From: Calliopsis andreniformis
Lineage: Eukaryota; Arthropoda; Insecta; Hymenoptera; Andrenidae
Length of the DNA stretch: 64,000 nucleotides
Assembly: GCF_051401765.1 (NCBI RefSeq)
Contig: NC_135067.1
Coordinates: forward strand, 20,827,501-20,891,500
Reading direction: 5' to 3'
The notes beneath the pieces are model-generated. The model was not told where the DNA came from, made no database searches, and saw nothing but the letters and a program-made list of their open reading frames with translations. Shown here piece by piece: positions 40,101 through 50,696 of this stretch (position 1 is its first letter; every line of letters begins with the position of its first letter). Position numbers and translations under genes: made by a program.

Positions 40101-43100
40101 GCAGACGCAAGCACGAACTACGAATCATCCCTACGATCTAATCACTAACTAGACGACCCCCTTTCTCTACTTATAGCTAGACTGAACAATAATCGTATCT
40201 TATCCCCTTAATTACGTCACGCGAAGTAAACGAGTCAGGAAAATAAGAATCAGTTATTTCTACGGCTGAACTATCCTCGATTAATGTCCTTTCGTCGAGA
40301 TACAAAGAAAGCATTCAAGAGGGGAATTCGTGACAAACTGGAAGCGTCGGCAATCGATTCGCGCCAGATATTTACAATTCCTTCCGTTTCTACAGGTGTC
40401 GAAAGAGGAGTATGAAACATGTCGGATAACAAACGCGAATCCGCGGGTGATAGCGGTGTGCGACAAGCCCTATAAAACGCTGTTCTTCACCATCACCTTT
40501 AGGCCGTTTACGCCGCAGCCTGGGGGGCTGGAGTTTCTTCCTGGGCACGATTATTATTTTATCAGTACATCGTCCAAGGACGATCTTCATAAACGCATCG
40601 GTGGAAGGTGCACCAGCAACAACATGAAGGTCGTATTCAAGGTGTGCTGCGGCAACAAGACCGACAGCTCATCGTCGTCTGCGACGTCACGAAACAACTG
40701 TGAGTATTCTCTTCTAATGGGTCTGGATCGCCCGTTTGGGTCGAGATTCATTTCGCACGAGTAGAGTACCCATGTTAAGGTATTCGATCATTACGTAGAT
40801 TGGATAATGGAGCATTTGAAAACGTTTCGGATGAATAACCAAATCAGTAGATGTTCCGTGTACAATGGAAGAAGCCTCAAAAACCGTACAGCAGAAACTA
40901 CATTCATGCTCTGGCCTCGGCCCCTCTCCGAGTGGTTTCAAGCAAAAAGCCACGATATCCTACTCCAAAAGGTCGTTTCGCTCGTATGGTCCACATTCTA
41001 ATACGCCCTGATTATCATAATCCGAAATTATAGGCGTGTCTACGCAAAGACCGCACCGCCTTTTCATTCCACGTGTAAATCACCTTTTAGTGTTCGCGCT
41101 CTCGCGTCATCTTCACTACCTGCTATCTCATAACTATGCCCACACCAAACATTAAGCCCTAAGCACTAAACTCACATGACACACGCCACAAAGTATTCAC
41201 CCATCTCGTATTATACATCATACGCCATGGACTATACACCAAGCGCAGGAAGAGATGAATCGACAACAGGAGCACGTCATAAATTCATTATTCTCGTGAT
41301 CACTGAGAGAGAGGAGAGACATTTGTGGCAGACGGGCTTCTCTGTCGTTCTTTGAAATCCCCCGTCCCTCCCCCTTGTTTCTCTTGTCATATCACCTCCC
41401 TGCCCCCTCTTAAATAATCCCTATCAATTATAATTCTTACCGTGCACCATTTGTTGCGGTTAGGGGAGCGACGCTGTGTCCCAGAGCGCAATAAATTCCA
41501 CTATTTCATTCTAGCCCAGTCTCTCCTCTCCCTAATTCGTTCCGTCCATCCTCCTCCCAACGTCCCAACACCACCTCCGCCTCCTTCAGCCCGCGCTACC
41601 ACCGAGCCCGACTCTCGCCACAGACGATTCATGCGCCGTAATGACTAGCTATTTCGTTGCCCGAGAACTCTGAACTCTTCGGCGTGTCGGGCATTCAAGA
41701 TTCCACGGGACTCGGCCTCGAAATCCTTCTACCGTCGGCGGTCGTGTTGCGTGGACCGTACTTGCGCGGGCAGCCGAGCTCCGTAGCCTACGATTACTAT
41801 CGCATCGGCCACGAACCGCGAGAAATGTTAATCTCGCGGAAAATTTCATACGCTTCGGTAGGCTGCTGAGAGCCAGGCAAAAGACGTTTATGCTGGTGAT
41901 TAGCCGGCGAAAATGGGGAATTAATTTTCAATTTTACTCCGCAAGGTGGAGGAAGATAATCGTCGGTGGTTGCGGAAACGAATTTCAACCTGGGGCAAGC
42001 ATGAATTCTGTATTTCGTGTTAATGTGTTTTATATTAATTCCAGTGAAAAACGTTTTCATACTGCTCTATATGTTCAACACTAAGTACTCGTCTGTATCC
42101 ACACTAGTAGTACATGTTCTTGGTCGTTTTCTAGCAAGAGAAAGAGAACCCCTAATTCTTGTCGAATGCCTCAATCTCTGTAGCCTTGAATTTTCGATCT
42201 ATCTTAATCTCCGTACACGTGATTGCAGCCGTAGCCGTGACCAGCAGCACCGTGTCAAGCAGCAGCTCAACCAGCACCGCGGTTTTGGGTGGAGGAGCCG
42301 CTGGATTGCCACCCTCGCCACCACCGAGCGTCCTCAAGGGCGGAGATCGATTCTACCCAGGGGGCAGCATTCATCATCATCACGATCATCATCAACCGGC
42401 CACAGCGGCGCCGACCCTGCCCCACGTGCCCCCTCCGGCTATCTACCCCGTGCATCCGCATCAGCCTCCGATTCACAATGGACCGCCGTCTTCCTTGCCG
42501 CCCAAGACCACGATCGGCCAGAAGAAGAAGAACAGTACGTATACAACTTGCCACCTGCTCCCTTCAGCCGCGAAACGGGTTTCTCGATCCTTCTCGCGAC
42601 CATTATCTCGACCAACGGGCTTTTCCCCGTGACGGACGCGTCGATATTAATTGTTCGAGGCTGAGGATCTGTCGAACCATGCTATTTTCGTATATGGGAG
42701 TTCTGGAGCCGTTACCAATGAACACGGGTCTTTTCTGAGAAATGAGTTCCTACAAGCATCGTTTTCTCTTGGAGAAATGGATTATATTGACGGGTATCGA
42801 GATAGATGGATAGCAGAAGCCTGTATCAAGGTTATGGGAGGTATAGAGTTGTTGCAGGTGGATCTAAACCCTTTCTAAGAAACGAGTTCCTGAGTTCCTC
42901 AAGATACAGACCGTCAATGGTAGAGCAAACTATACCAAATGCAGGGCACGGATCGAATAACGTAAACGGAAATTCTGTTTACGATCACGTTAGAATTAAC
43001 TCATGATAGAGTAAAGGGACATCATTGCTGTTAGCTAGAGCTTCGATCGATACGATGTTCATGGTTATTCAACAACAGTCGCAGACTTCTTCCGCGGCCA

Positions 43101-45030
43101 ATTATTGGTTTGGACGTCCGGTTTAATTATTGGAGATTCAAGCCCCCGTAATGAGAGAAATTCGATGCGGTATCGAGTGAATGATGCAGATAAAGGACTG
43201 CTCGATAAGCGTATCGCGAGAGTCCCCGTCGAGGGAGCAGTTTGGGATTACGCGCGCGGTCGGTTAAGGTGTCTTTAATCGTTGCTTCCTTTTTTGCAGC
43301 CCTGGTAATTATTACTTTGTATCGAAATTACTGTTGCATAAAATTAAGATAAACCACTCGTCCCCGACGACTTTACTGCTCGTTATCTTATGTAAATCTT
43401 TCGTTCGAGAGGAGAATTGCCAGGTTGCGTCAGGGTTCGTTATTAGCGCCGCGTAATTGATATTTCTCCTTTTCGAGAACGGGTCGCATAGTCGCGCGCG
43501 CGAATCGCCCCTTTTCCTCTTGGTAGGCGAGGCGGAGGAGCCACCGAGCGTCTCACCCGATCTCTGCTCTTCAGTCATTAAATAACCGTTATGTAGTCGA
43601 ACGTGATGCTCCATTGCGTGCCAAACAATCATTGTACGTAATTCATTCGGCTTATCGTTTGGTCGCATTAAGCCGGATAAAGTAAATAACGAGCACATAA
43701 TTTTTAATGAGGCTTAAAATTTTATCGTCCCACCACGTATCTTGTTCTACTTATTACAGTCACGGCCCGCTACTCCGAGCAAAATTATATGACGCGCATC
43801 AGCTGAGGACACGCGGAAATTTTCGGAACCGAATGCCTCGTGCGCGACGAAATTGGTACACCCAAAAATGGGTTTTTCATTTCACATTTATCGAAATTTT
43901 AGGTAAAATGAAGACTACGCAATACTGCACAGCTTGCTGATACACGATTTCAGATAAAAAAAATTCGGATGGATCATCGGTAGCGTGTACGCGTATGATA
44001 AAAATGGCGAATAGAGAAATTTTAATAGATCAAGCGACAGCTCGTTAACGCGTGTGCCAGATGGAGAACAGTCGAACAAAAAGGAGAATTGAATTGGACG
44101 ATCTCTCGATGACCATCTGTCGCCCCGCGAGCTCGCCCTTCTTATGTCGACACCTACGATAATTTGACTTCAAAATGCACCGCGATGCACACATTTGCAT
44201 TTCACAGATAGCCAGCACGGTCATTAACGAGCCACTATGTTGAATCGCGGTACGACAGGGGATTCGTGTTCCGGCCTGTCGAATTAAAATTACTCGGGGC
44301 GCTTCGCCCTGTTCCGCTTGTAGCAATAATGGTTCGACTTCTCGAACGGAGTCGCTCCCAAATTCTCACAGCGTGACTAAAATCCACCACGTCATTCGTA
44401 CACGGCCTAATGCATTCGACTTCGATTCGAGAAGTCGTTCTGCATTGGCGAAGAGTCCAAGATAACGATCGTAGTGTGTGTTACTCACCCACTGTCCGCA
44501 ACCTGATCCGAAGTTGAAACCCTTGTTTCGATATCGCGAAGTTTTGCGAGTCTGTAATGGAATAACTTCTTCTACCGAAAGATAGGGGTTTCTTGGTGCT
44601 TCGGAGGAGGAGGAATTCAGGAACATTGGAACTCACGAAACACGTATCTCTGTAAATTAAAGAGGACTGGTTATTTTATCGCCCTAAATTGGATATAGCT
44701 TAATTTAGCTTTAGCTTAGCAGTATAATTAAAGTTTAGAAGAAAAAGAATTAGAAGATCTTACAGTATACCTATTAACCACCTACCCCTAATAGTAGTAT
44801 TATTGTTCTTACCATTTTTGTCCTTTCTGCCATTTTACAATGTTGAATAACAAATTTTATTTGCATCAACAGAGGAATATTCCGACCACCCGAACGAAGT
44901 GGTGAAGAACGAAGAATTGACCTACAACGGGGCGAATTCCAGCCAAGTTCAGAATCGGTTCAGCCAACTGGTGGTGCTGTTGACTGGAAGCCTGCTGATC
45001 AGCGCGATCTTGCCGCAATTATTGCGGTGA
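4982..45030 (+). CDS. Ephrin: Ephrin (membrane-tethered Eph receptor ligand), five exons
   Basis: Coding exons are 4982-5100, 39472-39613, 40396-40699, 42229-42534 and 44873-45030. All junctions are GT/AG and phases agree (2, 0, 1, 1), giving 1029 nt and 342 residues. Order of parts: signal peptide (about residues 1-26, hydrophobic core VFLICLQTVLL); ephrin domain (about 30-180) with the diagnostic YWN(T)TN start, FRIDNTDHIIDVN, IMCPVY, ETCRI and GLEFLPGHDYYFIST motifs and the expected spaced cysteines; a Pro/Ser/Gly/His-rich linker (about 190-290); then a C-terminal hydrophobic segment (LVVLLTGSLLISAILPQLL) followed by a single Arg. Ephrins bind Eph receptor tyrosine kinases on neighbouring cells and steer axon guidance and tissue boundaries. 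With no cytoplasmic tail, a GPI anchor is the likely attachment; a short transmembrane tail is the alternative. The start is fixed by an in-frame stop 45 nt upstream. Identity is very secure. Confidence 0.95.
25141..25166. repeat. (TC)13 microsatellite
   Basis: Thirteen uninterrupted TC dinucleotides follow a T/C-rich run. About 235 bp downstream (25399-25495) the same strand becomes AG-rich, with several short GAGAGA blocks, so the two tracts are opposed and could pair in a hairpin or in transcript RNA. Confidence 0.9.
25399..25495. repeat. AG-rich interrupted simple-sequence tract
   Basis: The tract is made of interrupted GA/GAGA blocks with occasional A and C breaks, purine-rich over nearly 100 bp. 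It is the partner of the TC tract at 25141-25166 in opposite sense. No coding content is seen. Confidence 0.6.
35259..35269. repeat. Homopolymer C11
   Basis: Eleven consecutive C bases followed by a pyrimidine-rich stretch lie inside ephrin intron 1. Such runs are prone to length error in sequencing and to replication slippage. Confidence 0.9.
37806..38040. repeat. Degenerate minisatellite, units of about 37-48 bp
   Basis: Successive units begin GGTCCT, GGTCTT, GGTTGGATCCT and GGTCCTAA (about 37807, 37846, 37894 and 37931) and share the order TCCT-x-TTT-x-GGTAxTGAxxTTCTxxAGGTC. The first and third units are most alike. A last echo with TAGAACCTAGACC lies at 38027-38037. The copies have diverged, so this is an old tandem array rather than an active one. 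Confidence 0.55.
38643..38698. repeat. TTC/TCT-rich triplet tract
   Basis: Interrupted TTC and TCC triplets run for about 55 bp, producing a Ser-rich frame on the plus strand and a Glu-rich frame on the minus strand. Both are by-products of the repeat. It lies in intron 1, about 770 bp before ephrin exon 2. Confidence 0.75.
39472..39613 (+). CDS. Ephrin: Ephrin exon 2: N-terminal half of the ephrin domain
   Basis: The exon follows a TTTCAG acceptor and ends before a consensus GTAAGT donor. It codes for the family's most recognisable stretch: FRIDNTDHIIDVN, an AAFEYDQVNIMCPVY strand with the first conserved cysteine, then an acidic DDDAEKY turn and IIYN. It ends in phase 0. Confidence 0.96.
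39614..40395 (+). other. Ephrin intron 2
   Basis: This 782-bp intron runs from a GTAAGT donor to a TCTACAG acceptor. No other feature is recognised in it. Confidence 0.85.
40396..40699 (+). CDS. Ephrin: Ephrin exon 3: C-terminal half of the ephrin domain
   Basis: It codes for VSKEEYETCRI, the AVCDKP cysteine, FFTITFRPFTPQPGGLEFLPGH, the DYYFISTSS strand typical of ephrins, and the KVVFKVCC strand that closes the fold. A Ser-rich run starts the linker. It begins in phase 0 and ends in phase 1 before GTGAGT. Confidence 0.96.
40700..42228 (+). other. Ephrin intron 3
   Basis: This 1529-bp intron runs from GTGAGT to an ATTGCAG acceptor. No exon or RNA gene is recognised; a C-rich stretch near 41560-41600 produces short Pro-rich chance frames. 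Confidence 0.8.
42229..42534 (+). CDS. Ephrin: Ephrin exon 4: Pro/Ser/His-rich linker
   Basis: The exon continues the frame (T|CC, Ser) through a Ser/Thr run, a Gly/Ala patch, PPSPPPS, a histidine cluster (HHHHDHH) and repeated Pro-His-Pro segments, ending in a KKKN basic patch. This is low-complexity extracellular spacer between the ephrin domain and the membrane anchor. Acceptor and donor (GTACGT) phases match the neighbours, so it is a real exon despite low complexity. Confidence 0.88.
42535..44872 (+). other. Ephrin intron 4
   Basis: This 2338-bp intron runs from GTACGT to CAACAG. A weak direct repeat is seen near 42690-42750 and 42830-42890 (see findings). The 128-codon minus-strand frame at 43312-43698 looks like chance. 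No other feature is recognised. Confidence 0.8.
44873..45030 (+). CDS. Ephrin: Ephrin exon 5: stalk and C-terminal anchor signal
   Basis: It codes for an acidic/Asn-rich stalk (small residues NGANSS are a plausible GPI attachment zone), a short polar spacer, then the hydrophobic tail and a single Arg before TGA (45028-45030). The hydrophobic stretch at the extreme C terminus is the pattern of a GPI signal rather than a signalling-competent B-type tail. Confidence 0.92.
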
Positions 45031-45160
45031 AGCGATGGCACTACCGACGAGAACGTATATCCCATACGTCGAAACCCCTTTTTCTGTGATTATCCTACGT
45101 TTAATTAATTTCTTGAGGCACGCGCGTAACCCGCACGCGCGGCCGCCCCTCGATCGTGAA

Positions 45161-45166
45161 AATAAA
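45161..45166 (+). promoter_or_regulatory. Poly(A) signal AATAAA, proximal ephrin
   Basis: This is the first canonical hexamer after the ephrin stop, 131 bp downstream, and would produce a very short 3' UTR without the Pumilio-type sites. Confidence 0.4.
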
Positions 45167-45939
45167 ACGCGCACGATTTATGGTCGGACTGCCTCGAGAG
45201 AATGAACGAGAAAAGCGTAAAATCGGGAGGAAGAAGGAAGGGAAACAACAAAATAATGCGACGAGAAGTACGATTAACGTCGAGAGAAGAGACACGCACG
45301 ACACACGAGCAGCAACGCCATATTAACTATTGAAACGAAGAAGGAAGAACGAAGACGTAGATAGTAAGATTTACAAAGAGACGAAGAAAAGACGAAACGT
45401 GGAGAAACGCTACTACTAGACACTATTATAGTATGCCCACTATTATCACTACTATAAATGGTAGTCGTATTGGTTGTCCTTCTTATCATTACGCTAATTC
45501 TAGGTATTTATTCGAAATACGAAGAAAAGGGAGCGAAGTCGTGGACAGCGTGCTAACTATTCTCGAGCGAGGTTGTAGGCGACGCCAGTAAAGGTTATGT
45601 CGGAAAAACGTGACGATTCCTTTGGAATTCTCGTCCCTACGTGAATTTCGAATCTTCTCATGTAACTGATCGCGACGTTACTGACGAACGGCCCCTTGTC
45701 AATAGTCAGGCGTCTCCTGACATTTTACATTTCCACTTATACTCGCTCAAATTATGACAAGATAGCAATTCTAGTACATTTTGAACGAATCGAACCCTAA
45801 AATTGAGCTAATAACCAAACATTCGAATAGATAAAATCAATTTCTCCGTTACTTACCACATTTTTTCTTCAGATTTTCCATTTCACGACCACTTGTGCGC
45901 GCGTTTCACCACTAACCGTCCGCCAAGTGGTAGCGATTG

Positions 45940-45989
45940 CGATAATCGAAATAGTTTCGATAATCGAAGGATCTATTGCGATAATCGGA
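45940..45989. repeat. Three spaced copies of CGATAATCGRA
   Basis: Copies start at about 45940, 45958 and 45979, spaced 18 and 21 bp apart, the first and third preceded by ATTG. They lie in the possible ephrin 3' UTR. They may be a small degenerate tandem repeat; no binding protein is assigned. Confidence 0.6.
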
Positions 45990-46083
45990 AGCCAGTGACG
46001 TTACCGCGCCAGTAGCGACGCCATGACAGTGGACCGTTCGAGTCGCGCTACGAGTCGTCGCGAGTCAGGATAATTAGCACGCG

Positions 46084-46091
46084 TGTAAATA
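46084..46091 (+). promoter_or_regulatory. Pumilio-type site TGTAAATA, first
   Basis: The octamer matches the Pumilio/PUF consensus UGUANAUA if transcribed on the plus strand, where it would lie in the ephrin 3' UTR about 1.05 kb after the stop. Confidence 0.35.
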
Positions 46092-46493
46092 AATTCCTAA
46101 TGATTATGTACAAGTGTCCCCTGTCCCATTTCCTGGGCAAGGGGGTTAAGAGAGTGCCGTACACTAGGTAAAAATCTTATATATGACACACGGACGAGTG
46201 TAGAGTGAATGAGAAAAACCGAGTGCGTGGGTTCGTTGCGTGACGCGTGTGTACGACGAAAAAGCGCGAGAATCGCTCGTCGGTGAGTGCAGCAGGAGAA
46301 TAAAAGAAACTCTGTGCAGCGTGTGACGAGCTTTTGCAAAGTTCCCCGATTGACGAACAGTCGAAGCTTCGTCGGGCATCGATTACTCCGTGATTCCTCG
46401 CCTCGATCGAACTCGTCGAAGACAAGAAGCGAGCGAACGAGAGGAAGCGTGATGCTGCGTGTGAAAGAGAGAGAGACTGATCGCGGTGCGAGA

Positions 46494-46500
<7 letters not shown>

Positions 46501-46540
<40 letters not shown>
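46501..46540. repeat. (AG)20 microsatellite
   Basis: Twenty perfect AG units sit in a wider purine-rich stretch (about 46465-46558). If transcribed with ephrin this gives a long GA-rich RNA segment. Confidence 0.95.
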
Positions 46541-46546
<6 letters not shown>

Positions 46547-47629
46547 CGAGAAGGACAGGTGAGAAAAATGAAATTTTTGTATTATAGTTGTACCATACCG
46601 AAACTCTATCTATAGATCTGTATTATATTTATTATCCGCTATCATTACGCTACGAATAATCACACTCGATATTCTATATTTACTAGTAAACAAAAAAAAG
46701 ATATCAAATTCAATAGCGAATAAATTGCGTATTCGGCGGGGTATAAACGACGTTGCCACGCGAGAAAGAAAACGATTGAGAATCCACGGCCCCTGTCGTG
46801 ATCGAATCAATCGCCGTCGTTCGTTGTTTTCCTCGCGTGCGTCGCTCGAAACGAGACGTGCACGCAGGGACGCGATCAGTCCACTCAATAATCGTCCTTC
46901 GTGCTATCGTTCATCCGGCAATCGTTCACCTCGGTTGCCCTTTACTTTCGTTTTTTCTACAGTCTATTTATTATCCACGCAGACACTTGCTTTCCATGCG
47001 TGTACTGATGTACGTACGCGAGTGCAGATTGCGTTTATTTCTAAAACCGAGCGATTCTGCTCGGATCTATTGCATACACGCCAATAGCGCCATCTTCGCG
47101 ATCTTTGAAGCTTCGTTCACGTTGCAGCGACGCCTACCGATTTTCGTTAATTCGATTTACGAATCCTCTCCATATACAGAACTGCCATAGACTAAGCATT
47201 AAGTCTCTCCGATTTGATCGGTGTCACGCACCGTCGCCGTCGTGTGAACGTTATTCTAAGCTTTAAATCACGTTCCTGCCAATACAATATTGGTCGCACG
47301 ACGACGACTATTTCAGTACTGCCATTTTTTCCCATGTTGATTCGATTGGCTATCAAATCGACGAACAGTGACCGCTGTAACGCGATTTCAACGTAAAAAA
47401 AGCACAGAGCCTAATCTTTATCGAAGTCACAGGAGATGGATCTCTGAGTGTGCATATGTGAACGGAACTTAATTCGCCTAGTGGTTATTTCTTACGTAAA
47501 TATATGCATTCGGTGGCTGAGGATCGTTCGAGGATACAGGGAGAAGAACGACGGCGAGCAAATTTGTGGTTACGCGTCGGCTAAGAGGAATGAAGATCAA
47601 CTGAATGGCAAACTAGAGTAACGAATTAT

Positions 47630-47637
47630 TGTAAATA
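47630..47637 (+). promoter_or_regulatory. Pumilio-type site TGTAAATA, second
   Basis: Perfect UGUANAUA match on the ephrin sense strand, about 60 bp before the second AG microsatellite. Confidence 0.35.
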
Positions 47638-47692
47638 CGAGTATGCGGAGAGAAATAGATATATATCGTATGAGGCAGAACGCGAGAAAGAG

Positions 47693-47696
<4 letters not shown>

Positions 47697-47740
<44 letters not shown>
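47697..47740. repeat. (AG)22 microsatellite
   Basis: Twenty-two AG units, flanked by interrupted GA-rich sequence from 47681 to about 47765. Together with the (AG)20 tract 1.2 kb upstream it is the longest simple repeat in the window. Confidence 0.95.
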
Positions 47741-47750
<10 letters not shown>

Positions 47751-49642
47751 AGTGAGAGAAAGAGTGAAACCCCCAATTCCGAATCGTAGATAATAAATGA
47801 AAATGTGTATCCTGAAGGCTGCTCGATTGACCGACTCGTTTTCATCGTTCATTGACGTGATTCATCGTCCTTGAAGCGCTGTACGCGACACGCAAAACCG
47901 GCGAAAATCAATGAGAACACAAGGATCAATCGGAAAAGAGACAAATGTCGAAGTGTCGAAGGAAACGTCGGAAATTGAATGCGCGTATAATGTTATCCAT
48001 TACAGTATTGTAAGCCTAAGTATTACATGCCTCCGATCCACGTCTGTTTGTCTGTCTGTCCGTTCGACTGTCTGTTTACAGTTTGTACTTTTAACGAAAC
48101 CCCTTTCTCCCTATGTGTTTAATCGCAATAGCCAATCCGTAAACTGTACGAGCGATCGAATAAGGGAAGCAGTCGCGACGATATTCGTCCCACGATTCAC
48201 AACTTTTTGTTTTCCTTTTGTTCTGTTTATATTATTTTCGTTATCGTCAGATTACGAGAGAGTGTACTTTTTTTTCTTAGTTTCCTCTAGTCGTAGAATT
48301 GTTCGACCGCTGACCAGCCCGCAAATCGACCAAGAGACAAGCCCAAAGACAATCACCTTGCACAGTGTAAAAAGCGTTTCAAAGCGCCTTTCAGCGTAGA
48401 TCAGTCGTGTCTGTAGCGTCACGGTACTAGCCCCCTTACGATATTGTTCGTTACCCCTCACGGTAGGAGCATATTCTCTCACGCGATGTACAAAATGTTC
48501 TCTGCGTACGGTAAGGAGTTCGCTTTGCGGGTCTCTCGGACTCTTTTTTATTTTGTTTGACACTGAGACGCAATGCGTGCACTGTTTGCGTTTACGATGT
48601 ATAAGTTCTATGCGACACAGATCGCGTAATCGAATCGTTGGACGTACCGTAAAGACTGCTCCGCGACGGCGAGATATCGATCGTCTCGAATAGCGAATTA
48701 ATCAGAACCAGGCGGTAAATCCGTAACCGATTAACATAAATGCAATAGCAATGCAGCAAAGTTTACATAGATCCATGTGAATGGTAACTCATTCTTACGG
48801 ACGATAGGTGAATACAGTATAACAATAATATAGACTCGAACTCTATCGATAGAAAATAGACAAGGTCACTCACTGAAACTTCATTTTTTTTTATTTTATT
48901 CCTCCCCTCCCAGTTTTTAGTTTCGATCCACGTCCAAAGCATCCCGACACCATCGATCCGTTCGTCCCCACCCGAACACGAGACCCACGCGTGAAACGCT
49001 GCTCCTCGAGAGATATTTTTTTATCCGTGAACCGAGAGACAACACGTGCATCGTCTCGAAAAGTATTTAAATCGTGTTAAGTAGAATTGTACATGTAGAT
49101 ACTCAATATTTAGGGAGTTACACAAGGCACCGGTATCGTCAACAGGTACAACACTACCGTCACTCGAACGGTTAATTAGACACAGCCTTACGATTAGTCT
49201 TCGTGTTAATTGTGCGTGCACAGGTCGCGAGCCGCGCGTCTTTCGAACCGCGAACGAAACGAGGAACAGGTTTCACGTCCGATCCAAAGACCAGTTCATT
49301 TCGACGTCCCCCTCTCCCGCCCATGGCGATTTTTATCGTTCGTTATCCGCTATTTCATTGTGTTATCCTCTCGTGTGCGTGTTCAAGGAACAATGTCAAG
49401 GTGGTTTAGCCAAGAGGTCTTCGAGGATGGTACAGCGCGTACTCTCGTTGCGTACGCGAAATGGACTTGTTCCTCTCTTCTCAAGACAGAGGGTAAAGAA
49501 GGTGAAATAAAGAAGCTAACGAGAAAAATGAAATAGTAAAGCAGATGCAGTTATTATCTATCTACCGCGTCGGAATCAGCAGAGCCGCGGAAAATAAACT
49601 GAGCGTAAAAAGGGATCGAGATGATTTCGTAGGTACGGTCGT

Positions 49643-49650
49643 TGTAAATA
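49643..49650 (+). promoter_or_regulatory. Pumilio-type site TGTAAATA, third
   Basis: Perfect octamer about 50 bp before the AATAAA hexamer at 49698, the usual neighbourhood for functional Pumilio sites. Confidence 0.35.
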
Positions 49651-49697
49651 TTAACAGAGAAAATGAAAGATTACGATCAATAAGATGAAAAAAAAAA

Positions 49698-49703
49698 AAT
49701 AAA
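49698..49703 (+). promoter_or_regulatory. Poly(A) signal AATAAA after a poly(A) run
   Basis: The hexamer follows a run of A bases (A12 at 49688-49699). It could end a 4.7-kb ephrin 3' UTR. The A run also means that oligo-dT primed cDNA could misprime here. Confidence 0.35.
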
Positions 49704-50657
49704 CGATAACACGATGAAATTTATATTAAAATGCATAGCAAGTACTGAGGATAGGTTTCTAATAACAATTTATTATTAAAAGTGAATGTACGTTGATGTC
49801 TAAGATTTTTAACAAGATGAAAACACGCGAAGTGGTTATTAATTAAAAGTATGATTATTACTCATAACCGAGAAACACACAAGTACTAATTAAACGAGAA
49901 CCGTTTGAATACAGAACCACACTTTTAGCCAGGTACATGGATTCTCTCACAGTTGCATATATTAATTTTATAACAGGTACATTACATGACACATATGGAT
50001 CACAGGTTCGCAGACGGCGTAACCGACCGTCGCGTCATATTTTTCGATATTCCTTGTCATCCTCTGGACAAGATGTATCTGCACATAAATCAAAGAATAC
50101 TCGAGAAAAACTTAAAAAACTTTCAACAATGCCACCATCATTTATTTTCATCTATCACAACTGTCAAAAATATTTTCAGTATCAGACAAAAAAAGACCGA
50201 ATCTTCCCATTGGTTAAATCACAAATATTTCTCTGTCACACGGTTCCTCATATGAAAAAAAATGATCACGGTCAAAGAATGATTTAAGTATGACAATGTA
50301 ATTGTTCGTTTAAAGAAAAAAAGGAAGAAAAGTCGTACAGGAAACAGGCGCGGTCCACGCATAGTGTTCGTGAACCCGTGATCCTCTTATAGATTGCGTG
50401 TGCTCACCTCAAGTATGCACGTTCAGTACAGTACAGTCGTTCATTACAAAGCATTACAATACAATTACAAAGTAGCGTAGAGTTTCATAATGGTAGTCCA
50501 CTTGTAGCGAAATAGTATTTAAAAACAGTCCAAGCAGAACAGAGCAAAAGAAAAACCGGAAAAACGACACATAATCAAGAGGAAAAAAAAGTTGCAGATA
50601 ACCATAAACAGACGCAAATCGATCTTCATGAAGTACACATGCAAGATGACACATACG

Positions 50658-50696
50658 ACACACACACACAATCACACGCGCGCGCACACGCACACA
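50658..50696. repeat. CA/CG-rich dinucleotide tract
   Basis: An AC repeat of six units (50658-50670) grades into alternating CACACGCGCGCGCACACGCACACA. Alternating purine-pyrimidine sequence of this kind can adopt Z-DNA. No coding content is seen. Confidence 0.75.

Noticed and set aside
43312..43698. 128-codon minus-strand frame in ephrin intron 4
   Set aside because: No similarity, no splice signals, and it sits inside a well-defined intron.
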